From the NCBI GenBank assembly GCA_022824365.1, contig JAJEAA010000002.1, positions 1-64,000 of the forward strand: a DNA stretch of 64,000 bases. Reading direction: 5' to 3'. This document shows, in pieces, positions 58,104 to 64,000 of the stretch (positions within the stretch are counted from its first letter, which is position 1; the number at the start of each line of letters is the position of its first letter). Position numbers and translations under genes: made by a program. Below the pieces are notes generated by a model. That model was given only the letters and a program-made list of their open reading frames with translations. It had not been told where the DNA came from and did not search any database. The stretch is from Anaerolineae bacterium (lineage in GTDB: Bacteria > Chloroflexota > Anaerolineae > Aggregatilineales > Phototrophicaceae).

Positions 58104-59131
58104 GAGCAGCAGTTTTGACAGGACACGGCGGCGCAGAGGTCGTCAACTATCGCGAAGATATGCCACTGCCTGAGCCGGGCAATGGCGAGGCGCGGGTCAG
58201 CATTCGGGCGGCCGCGCTAAACCGGCTGGACCTGTGGGTGCGGGTTGGTTGGAAGGGCTTGAACCTGGATTTCCCGCATGTGATTTGCGCTGATGGCGCT
58301 GGCGTCGTCGACGCAGTCGGCGAAGGCGTGACCAAGGTAGCGCCCGGCGACCATGTCTGCATCGACCCGACCATCGTGCCAGCCGATGATCCGGCGCTGG
58401 AAACAGGTCTGGAGAACCAGACGCGCATCGCCATCCTGGGCGAGCATCATAGCGGGACGGCGGCGGAGCGCATCGTCCTGCCCCAGCGCAACTTGCTCAA
58501 GATGCCGGCCGACTTTGATTTTGGCGAAGCGGCCGCGGTTGGCTTGGTCGGCGTAACCGCCTGGCATTCGCTGATCACGCGTGGGGGCTTGACCGCGGGC
58601 GAATCGGTGCTGATCGTCGGCGCGGGCGGCGGCGTCAACAGCATCAGCATTCAGATCGCCAAGCTGGCCGGCGCCAAGGTATACGTCGTGGGCAGCAATG
58701 CCGAGAAGTGCCGTCAAGCCGAAGCCATCGGCGCTGATGTGACGATCAACCGGCAAGAAGACGAGCAGTGGTCGCGCGCGCTGTACAAGCTGACGAATCG
58801 GCGCGGCGTCGATGTGGTGGTCGATAATGTCGGCGCAGCCACTATGGGCCAGAGCCTACGCGCTTGCCGTATAGGCGGGCGCATCCTCATCGTCGGCGGG
58901 ACCAGCGGCTATGACTACGGCTTGAACCTGGCGCAGCTTTTCACGCGGCATATCGCGCTGATCGGCAGCACGATGGGACCGCACCGCGATTATGTGGCGT
59001 TTATGGAGCAGGTCTTCGCCGGGCGCATCAGGTCCGTCATCGGCGCGCGCCTGCCGCTAAAGGAAGCGCGTCAAGCGCAGGAGATGCTGGCGGGATATGA
59101 AGTCTTCGGGAAGATTGTGCTGGAGGTCTAA
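58100..59131 (+). CDS. MDR-family zinc-independent oxidoreductase (quinone-reductase-like)
   Basis: This medium-chain dehydrogenase/reductase of 343 residues begins MRAAVLTGHGGAEVVNYRE. It has ICADGAGVVDAVGEGV, an NADPH-binding GAGGGVNSISIQIAKLAGAKVYVVGS, and GVDVVVDNVGAATMGQSL. The catalytic-zinc and structural-zinc cysteines of alcohol dehydrogenases are missing, so it fits the quinone-reductase/enoyl-reductase branch. It overlaps the acyl-CoA dehydrogenase stop by 4 bases. Confidence 0.88.
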   Translation: MRAAVLTGHGGAEVVNYREDMPLPEPGNGEARVSIRAAALNRLDLWVRVGWKGLNLDFPHVICADGAGVVDAVGEGVTKVAPGDHVCIDPTIVPADDPALETGLENQTRIAILGEHHSGTAAERIVLPQRNLLKMPADFDFGEAAAVGLVGVTAWHSLITRGGLTAGESVLIVGAGGGVNSISIQIAKLAGAKVYVVGSNAEKCRQAEAIGADVTINRQEDEQWSRALYKLTNRRGVDVVVDNVGAATMGQSLRACRIGGRILIVGGTSGYDYGLNLAQLFTRHIALIGSTMGPHRDYVAFMEQVFAGRIRSVIGARLPLKEARQAQEMLAGYEVFGKIVLEV

Positions 59132-59158
59132 CGCAACTGGCGATACGAAATGAAAAAA

Positions 59159-59370
59159 TAACCACAGAGCACACAGAGAGCACAGAGAAAACCGATTTCA
59201 GCTTATGGCTATCCAACTCAATGCGGCGCGTGGGTGACATTTTGCAATTTAGGAATGGCCATGTTAGCCGTTTGATTACGGCAAAACGACTTGATTCGCG
59301 GAGGAAATTCTGCCTGGTACAACGAGGCGGTCTCTGGACGGAAAGAAGAACTCTGTGATCTCTGTGGTTA
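59159..59370. mobile_element. MITE-like element with 20-bp inverted ends
   Basis: The left end begins TAACCACAGAG (59159-59169) followed by CACAGAG. The right end is CTCTGTG then CTCTGTGGTTA (59360-59370). The two 20-base ends match at 18 positions when one is reversed. No transposase is encoded in the 212 bases, and no target duplication is obvious. It lies directly before the unknown gene at 59402. Its end sequence is the same as the dispersed ACCACAGAG family. Confidence 0.55.
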
Positions 59371-59401
59371 ATCAATATGTGATTCACGAAACCAAAAGCT
59401 A

Positions 59402-59878
59402 ATGCCATTTGACGGATCGGATGTCTATCTGCTGGCGAACCGCTTGGGCTTGCCCGATATTGAGCGGATCGCGGCGCGGGCCGGCGTCATGAGCGTCTTG
59501 CAGATTACGGCATATTACGCCTCGCGGCGGGTGCGGCACACGGTCGCGCGGGTCGTCGAGCATCAGTCGGGCGCGATTGAAATGCAACTGGCTTACGAAG
59601 GCGTCAACCTCGAAAAGCCGATTCGCTTGCCGGTGGCAAATGACAACCTTGAGAAAATACAGGCGGTTTTGCTGGAAGCGCGTTTCGGCAAGCTCGGCGA
59701 CCAAGCGAACTTGTCCTACGACGAGCGCAGTCTCTGGCTGATTCAGCAGGCGGCGGGCACACACGCGCATGGCATCCTGGTCGCGCCCCACCGTCCCGAA
59801 CTGCCCTACTCCATCATCGTCAACGCCATTGATGCCTACCTGCCGGAAGCGATTCGCGAAGTGCCGCTGAGGTCATGA
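59402..59878 (+). CDS. Unknown protein linked to a CYTH enzyme
   Basis: This 158-residue soluble protein is not recognised. It starts MPFDGSDVYLLANRLGLPDIERIAARAGVMSVLQ, has a middle beta-rich part (RHTVARVVEHQSGAIEMQLAYEGVNLEK) and ends SIIVNAIDAYLPEAIREVP. It has no signal peptide or membrane helix. The CYTH gene starts 4 bases after its stop, so the two are probably made together. A MITE-like element ends 31 bases upstream. Confidence 0.6.
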   Translation: MPFDGSDVYLLANRLGLPDIERIAARAGVMSVLQITAYYASRRVRHTVARVVEHQSGAIEMQLAYEGVNLEKPIRLPVANDNLEKIQAVLLEARFGKLGDQANLSYDERSLWLIQQAAGTHAHGILVAPHRPELPYSIIVNAIDAYLPEAIREVPLRS

Positions 59879-59882
59879 CCTA

Positions 59883-60476
59883 ATGAACGACAAGCTGCAA
59901 GAAACCGAGGTCAAGCTGCATAGTCCTGATCTGGCGGCAGTGCGGGATGCGCTGGGAGCGGCGGGGGCAAGGCTAAGCAAACCGCGCGTCTTCGAGCGCA
60001 ACCTGCGCTACGACAGCGCTGACGGGGCGCTGATGGCGGCGGGCATCGTGCTGCGCCTGCGGCAAGACGAAGCGGTCAAGCTGACCTACAAAGCCGATGC
60101 AAGCATGGTAGACGGCATCGTCAGTCGCTTCGAGGCGGAGGTCGAAGTCAGCGACTTCGAGACAATGGATGTGATTCTGCGGCGGCTGGGCTATCGGGTT
60201 GGGCTGATTTACGAGAAGTATCGCAGGACGTATGAGCTTGAAGGCGCGGAGGTGGTGCTGGACGAATTGCCCTATGGGAACTTCACCGAGATTGAGGGCG
60301 ATGCGGCGACGATTGAGCGGGTTGTGGATATGTTGGGCTTGGGCAGGTATAGAAGGATGGCTGGGAGTTATACAGATATTTTTCTGGATTTGCGCGAGCG
60401 GCTGGGTTTGGATGTGGAAGATTGTACATTTGATGAATTTGCGGGCGTGGATGTGGATTTAGGGGATTTGGTTTAA
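59883..60476 (+). CDS. CYTH-domain phosphohydrolase/adenylate cyclase-like protein
   Basis: The 197 residues begin NDKLQETEVKLHS, the ExExK motif of CYTH tunnel-fold enzymes. Other catalytic basic and acidic residues follow in VLRLRQDEAVKLTYK, RFEAEVEVSDFE, YEKYRRTYELEGAEVVLDELPYGNFTEIEG. Family members are class IV adenylate cyclases or inorganic triphosphatases. The two cannot be told apart here. Confidence 0.88.
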   Translation: MNDKLQETEVKLHSPDLAAVRDALGAAGARLSKPRVFERNLRYDSADGALMAAGIVLRLRQDEAVKLTYKADASMVDGIVSRFEAEVEVSDFETMDVILRRLGYRVGLIYEKYRRTYELEGAEVVLDELPYGNFTEIEGDAATIERVVDMLGLGRYRRMAGSYTDIFLDLRERLGLDVEDCTFDEFAGVDVDLGDLV

Positions 60477-60508
60477 CCACCGAGTACACAGAGGGGCACA
60501 GAGAAAAG
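60473..60508 (+). repeat. ACCACAGAG-family repeat after the CYTH gene
   Basis: TTAACCACCGAG then TACACAGAGGGGCACAGAG begins inside the last codons of the CYTH gene and runs past its stop. The gap 60477-60842 holds only repeats and a promoter. Confidence 0.55.
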
Positions 60509-60525
60509 CTGAATAGACGAGAGCT

Positions 60526-60556
60526 GTACAGGCGGCTCGCAGAACCGCCTCTACAG
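60526..60556. repeat. GGCGG/CCGCC-type member of the hairpin repeat family
   Basis: AGGCGG pairs with CCGCCT around an 8- to 9-base loop, flanked by TAC and CTAC, a variant of the GGGCGA...TCGCCCCTAC repeat. Confidence 0.5.
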
Positions 60557-60645
60557 ACTGCGATGTTGAATGCGCAAAACTCGTCAACCGCAACCCAGGA
60601 AGTCTCGGTAAATCCAAGTAAGCAATCGAAAAAACTTGCCTCAAT

Positions 60646-60676
60646 TCTACCCCTGTATCATCGGGGAGGGGGTAGA
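60646..60676. repeat. C-rich hairpin repeat
   Basis: TCTACCCC (60646-60653) pairs with GGGGTAGA (60669-60676), with GGGGAGG inside the loop. Confidence 0.5.
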
Positions 60677-60783
60677 CCCGCCCGAAACTTGCATGACTAA
60701 CTTTGAACTACTGAGGACTCAGAGAGTATTTTCTGCGCTTTGTGCGGCATCATATCCAAGAATTTAGCCACTCCTGACAATTG

Positions 60784-60811
60784 TTGACATACGCCTGAAA
60801 TGCGGTATTAT
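60784..60811 (+). promoter_or_regulatory. Consensus promoter before the SH3b gene
   Basis: Perfect -35 TTGACA (60784-60789), 16 bases, -10 TATTAT (60806-60811). The ATG at 60810 lies inside the -10, so the real start of the gene must be further on. Confidence 0.6.
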
Positions 60812-60842
60812 GAGTGAGTATATGACTATTATGGTTAAGATC

Positions 60843-61967
60843 ATGCAAAAAATTCTTGTATTTCCTCAAAAGCTAGTTGCCCTCGTCTTCCTCTGCGTAG
60901 TGTTGCTGGCTCCGTCCGCGCAAGCGGACAACTGGACCTGTCAGGAATTGCTGGGCTATGACACGTTGTCCGGAGACGAGCGGCAATGGTTTCAAAACAA
61001 TTGCGCGGGCGCGCAGAGCAGAGTAGATGGTCAAGCTGAAGACGGAATAGAACAAGGATATCGGCCACCTGATGTCACCTGTCCTCACCTGCCGTCCAGA
61101 GTCGTTGTCTATGGCTACATTAAGAACACTCAATGCCAGATGGTCGGAGAGGTCGCATTGGGGAAGACGAGCTTGATCCAGCGCGGTTTCATTGATGGGG
61201 TGGATGTGTGGAACATTGTACCGGACAACGTTGAAGTCTGTTTCCGCAATGAGGGCTGGCTGGCCTTCCTGGATGCCGCTTATGCGTCACGCGCGGTCAT
61301 GGAATTAGAGCATTATCAGCGCGAGGGCATGACCTGCGGCGCGATCGACCGGCCTGGGACGGTGGTGCTGCTCCAAGACAACGAAGCAGCCGGCGATGCG
61401 AGCGATATTCCGCCGGTCGCCGCGGAAACAGGTCCCACTTCGTCAACAATCTGCCAATTGACCACTACCGATTATTTGAGCCTGCGCGGCGGTCCCAGCA
61501 TTAATTACGCGCGTATAGAGATAATGCCTCCTGGCGCCAGATTGCTCGGCATGGCAAGAGTCGGCGACTGGTTCCTGGTCGAGTACGAAGAGCAAAGGGG
61601 CTGGGCCAGCGGGACTTATTTGACAGCGAGCCCAGGCTGCGATGCCCTCGGCGAGTCGAGCAGGGTGTTCTTGCCACTCGCGACCGAGCCCGCTCCCGTT
61701 GAAGAAGAAACGGAGGAGATGACGGAACCGGCGCAGGCGGAAACGACAATGCCGGGAGCCCGACCGTTAAGCTATTGCAGTCTGAGAGCCGGCGCCATTA
61801 TCAATCAGCGTCAGGGGCCGGGGCTCGAATATGACATCATTGCGGAGATCCCCAATCGGACGAGCCTGACCGCCACGGAAAGGACGCGGGATTGGTTCAA
61901 GGTGGAATACAATGGGGAAATGGGTTGGATTCACATTGATTATGTCTTCCGCCATGGCTGCGGCTAA
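60843..61967 (+). CDS. Secreted protein with two SH3b domains
   Basis: The protein has about 374 residues. The signal peptide (ILVFPQKLVALVFLCVVLLAPSAQA) is followed by a cysteine-containing N-terminal region. SH3b units begin TICQLTTTDYLSLRGGPSINYARIEIM and PLSYCSLRAGAIINQRQGPGLEYDIIAEIPN, joined by a Glu/Pro-rich linker. In-frame ATGs at 60822, 60831 and 60843 exist. ATG 60843 is chosen because the promoter places transcription start near 60818. The function is unknown, probably surface binding. Confidence 0.8.
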   Translation: MQKILVFPQKLVALVFLCVVLLAPSAQADNWTCQELLGYDTLSGDERQWFQNNCAGAQSRVDGQAEDGIEQGYRPPDVTCPHLPSRVVVYGYIKNTQCQMVGEVALGKTSLIQRGFIDGVDVWNIVPDNVEVCFRNEGWLAFLDAAYASRAVMELEHYQREGMTCGAIDRPGTVVLLQDNEAAGDASDIPPVAAETGPTSSTICQLTTTDYLSLRGGPSINYARIEIMPPGARLLGMARVGDWFLVEYEEQRGWASGTYLTASPGCDALGESSRVFLPLATEPAPVEEETEEMTEPAQAETTMPGARPLSYCSLRAGAIINQRQGPGLEYDIIAEIPNRTSLTATERTRDWFKVEYNGEMGWIHIDYVFRHGCG

Positions 61968-62186
61968 GCGAGCGCCTTGGGACGGTAGCGATACGAAGCG
62001 ATAGCGCCGGGCTGGAAAAGAATTACTTGCCGGACATGCTGAGGAGCGATGCCGGCCGCAGTTATGGACACTATCCAACAAACCAACGCCATCCGCGTCA
62101 CAGACGAAAGCGCCAGCGGATACAACAGCGCCATCGTCGAGTTGCTCAACCGCTTCGGCGTGACGCCTTAATCTACCGTCTAATCG

Positions 62187-62214
62187 CGGGCGATTCACAG
62201 AATCGCCCCTACAA
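62187..62214. repeat. GGGCGATTC/GAATCGCCC hairpin repeat
   Basis: GGGCGATTC (62188-62196) and GAATCGCCC (62200-62208) form a perfect 9-bp stem with a 3-base loop, then CTACA. Confidence 0.7.
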
Positions 62215-62289
62215 GTTTCGCGTGTAAAACACGTTTCTCATCTTGCGGCAATAAATGGATAAGTGTTGCCGGCTTCGGACCGCCCTACT

Positions 62290-62329
62290 CCTTGTACTCT
62301 TTTTTCCTCTGTGCCCTCGGTGGCAAAGA
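62290..62329 (-). repeat. ACCACAGAG-family repeat, reversed
   Basis: CTTGTACTCTTTT, then CCTCTGTGCCCTCGGTGGCA, the reverse of the family sequence seen at 60473. Confidence 0.5.
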
Positions 62330-62506
62330 TTACAACGTAACCGAACACGCGCTGGGCGGCAGACTAGCACTCGATAATCCACAAGCTGCGCCGTATAATC
62401 ATGCGCTGTTTTGTCTTCGCCGCTGCGACGCTTCAACGAACATCGGTGTTACAATGAGCGGAGACTATCTCAATGCAGACGACGTCACAGCCGAAGGAGA
62501 GGCCCG

Positions 62507-64000
62507 ATGACAAGCAGCCCCAAGATTGAGCAGTTGCGCGCCAAACGCGCCGAGAGCCAACAAGGCGGCGGCGAAGCCCGCGTCCAGCGCCAGCACGACA
62601 AGGGCAAAAAGACCGCCCGCGAACGGCTGGATATCCTGCTTGATCCCGGCACTTTCCGCGAAGTTGACGCCTTTGTGCATCATCACAACAGCAAATTCGG
62701 TCTGGCGAAGAATCGTCCGCTTAGCGACAGCGTCGTCACCGGTTGGGGCACGATTGACGGGCGGCTGGTCTATGTCTATTCGCAGGATTTCACCGTGATG
62801 GGCGGCAGCCTGAGCGAGGCGCATGCCGCCAAGATTATCAAGATCATGGACATGGCGATAAAGGTCGGCGCGCCCGTCATCGGATTGAACGACAGCGGCG
62901 GGGCGCGCATCCAGGAAGGCGTCGAGAGCCTGGGCGGTTATGCCGATATCTTCCTGCAGAATACGCTGGCCAGCGGCGTCATTCCGCAGATCAGCGTGAT
63001 TATGGGACCCTGCGCCGGCGGCGCGGTCTATAGCCCGGCTCTGACCGATTTCATCATCATGGTCGAACAGAGCAGCTACATGTTCATCACCGGTCCCGAT
63101 GTGGTCAAGCAGGTGCTCAACGAAGATGTCACCTTTGAGGACCTGGGCGGCGCATCGGTGCATGGCAGCAAAAGCGGCGTCTGTCATTTTGTCGCCGATG
63201 ACGAAACGCAGTCGTTGACGCTGGTGCGCGAGTTGCTGAGTTACCTGCCGCAGAACAACATGGAAGACCCGCCGCCCCAGCCCGCGACTGACGATCCTCT
63301 GCGCACCGAGGCGGCGCTCGACAGCATCGTGCCGGAGAACCCGAACCAGCCCTACGACATCAAGCAGGTCATCGAGTTGATCGTTGATGACGGGCATTTC
63401 TTCGAGGTGCATGAAGACTACGCCGGCAACATCGTGGTCGGCTTTGCGCGGCTGGGCGGCAACGCGGTCGGCATCGTGGCCAACCAGCCGATGGTCCTGG
63501 CCGGTGTGCTCGATATCAAGGCGAGCGAGAAAGCGGCGCGCTTCGTGCGCACCTGCGATGCCTTCAACGTGCCCCTGATCACTTTCGTCGATGTGCCCGG
63601 TTATCTGCCCGGCGCCGACCAAGAGCATAGCGGCATCATCATGAGCGGGGCGAAGCTGCTCTACGCTTATTGTGAAGCGACCGTGCCCAAGTTGACGGTC
63701 ACCACGCGCAAGTCTTACGGCGGCGCTTATTGCGTCATGAACAGCAAACATATCCGCGCCGATCTCAATATCGCCTGGCCCACCGCCGAAATCGCCGTGA
63801 TGGGACCGGAAGGCGCGGTGGAAATCATCTACCGGCGGGAGTTGCAGGAAGCGGAGGATCCGGCCGCGCGCAAGAAAGAACTGGCCGATGAATACCGCGA
63901 GACCTTCGCCAACCCCTACATCGCGGCCAGCCGCGGCTTCATTGACGACATCATCGAGCCGCGCAATACCCGACCGCGCCTGATCAACGCCTTGCAGGTT
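62507..64000 (+). CDS. pccB: Propionyl-CoA / methylmalonyl-CoA carboxylase beta (carboxyltransferase) subunit, 3' truncated by window end
   Basis: The frame stays open for all 498 codons to the window edge, so the end of the protein (about 15-30 residues) is missing. It begins [21 protein letters not shown] and contains [114 protein letters not shown] and [18 protein letters not shown], all carboxyltransferase landmarks. AAGGAGAGG precedes the ATG. With mce (56.3 kb) it handles propionyl-CoA. An acetyl-CoA carboxylase role is possible. Confidence 0.95.
   Translation, partial: MTSSPKIEQLRAKRAESQQGGGEARVQRQHDKGKKTARERLDILLDPGTFREVDAFVHHHNSKFGLAKNRPLSDSVVTGWGTIDGRLVYVYSQDFTVMGGSLSEAHAAKIIKIMDMAIKVGAPVIGLNDSGGARIQEGVESLGGYADIFLQNTLASGVIPQISVIMGPCAGGAVYSPALTDFIIMVEQSSYMFITGPDVVKQVLNEDVTFEDLGGASVHGSKSGVCHFVADDETQSLTLVRELLSYLPQNNMEDPPPQPATDDPLRTEAALDSIVPENPNQPYDIKQVIELIVDDGHFFEVHEDYAGNIVVGFARLGGNAVGIVANQPMVLAGVLDIKASEKAARFVRTCDAFNVPLITFVDVPGYLPGADQEHSGIIMSGAKLLYAYCEATVPKLTVTTRKSYGGAYCVMNSKHIRADLNIAWPTAEIAVMGPEGAVEIIYRRELQEAEDPAARKKELADEYRETFANPYIAASRGFIDDIIEPRNTRPRLINALQV

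Larger units (their letters stand above)
61968..62506. other. Repeat-rich intergenic region before pccB
   Basis: No convincing gene. A 40-codon open frame (62049-62171) has a GAGGAG almost touching its ATG and no recognised product. A repeat hairpin is at 62187-62214 and an ACCACAGAG-type repeat at 62290-62329. A TATAAT lies at 62394-62399, 107 bases before pccB, with a weak -35. Confidence 0.5.

Noticed and set aside
62049..62171. 40-codon open frame between repeats
   Set aside because: GAGGAG is only 2 bases from the ATG, there is no recognised product, and repeat sequence lies just after it. It could be a fragment, but support is too weak.
62465..63751. Minus-strand open frame of 428 codons
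   Set aside because: It is antisense to pccB, which has full family motifs and a ribosome site.

Overview
The window (64 kb, GC-rich apart from one stretch) looks like a chromosomal segment of a Chloroflexota bacterium, probably Anaerolineae-like. This assignment is an inference. It rests on a YfhO/O-antigen-ligase glycan cluster, secreted DUF4397 and SH3b proteins, an FHA-FHA-RodA-PBP cluster of the kind seen in Actinobacteria and Chloroflexota, and many small intergenic hairpin repeats. No rRNA, tRNA, CRISPR array, prophage or intact insertion sequence was found by eye. The last gene (pccB) runs off the right edge.

Layout. 0.2-4.4 kb: a membrane-anchored DsbA-like protein, then the SAM-recycling genes mtnA, a PfkB (adenosine-type) kinase and ahcY. 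The partner phosphorylase mtnP lies at 19.4 kb. 4.5-7.0 kb: a large secreted DUF4397/SH3b protein. 7.2-15.8 kb: a surface-glycan cluster (Rmd, Gmd, TatD, two glycosyltransferases, a YfhO-like membrane protein and an O-antigen ligase) that fits GDP-D-rhamnose production and use. 15.9-18.0 kb: rpsF, rpsR (no ssb between them) and a membrane-anchored PpiC-type isomerase. 18.1-23.0 kb: two FHA proteins, mtnP, RodA/FtsW and a penicillin-binding-protein homologue that has lost all three catalytic motifs. 23.0-30.5 kb (minus): a BNR/sortilin-like repeat protein, a UGT-type glycosyltransferase and uvrA.

30.8-33.8 kb: glutaryl-CoA dehydrogenase-like gene, then a tiny AtzG/GatC-like subunit overlapping an amidase. 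33.8-40.1 kb (minus): a sugar ABC importer (binding protein and two permeases, no ATPase) followed by two cytoplasmic-type sulfatases. 40.6-45.7 kb: a second, dipeptide-type ABC importer (two permeases and a binding protein, again no ATPase) followed by an amidohydrolase-2 enzyme and a Rieske protein. 45.8-47.2 kb: an HMA metallochaperone and queG. 47.4-49.0 kb (minus): a second amidase with an N-terminal adaptor-like extension. 49.1-51.9 kb: a compositionally different stretch with a TetR regulator, a Rieske oxygenase, a small membrane protein and a detached copy of the copA 3' end. 51.9-56.8 kb (minus): copA, a secreted SH3b protein, a DHFR-like reductase and methylmalonyl-CoA epimerase. 56.9-64 kb: acyl-CoA dehydrogenase, an MDR oxidoreductase, an unknown protein plus a CYTH enzyme, a secreted SH3b protein and pccB.

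The genes point to a heterotroph that imports sulfated sugars and peptide-like or aromatic compounds, oxidises acyl-CoAs and handles propionyl-CoA by the methylmalonyl route. The most interesting leads are the catalytically dead class-B PBP beside an apparently intact RodA, the split and fused forms of an amidase adaptor, a perfect hairpin inserted in frame in an acyl-CoA dehydrogenase, the copA tail remnant, and three dispersed small-repeat families, one copy of which forms a MITE-like element with 20-bp inverted ends.
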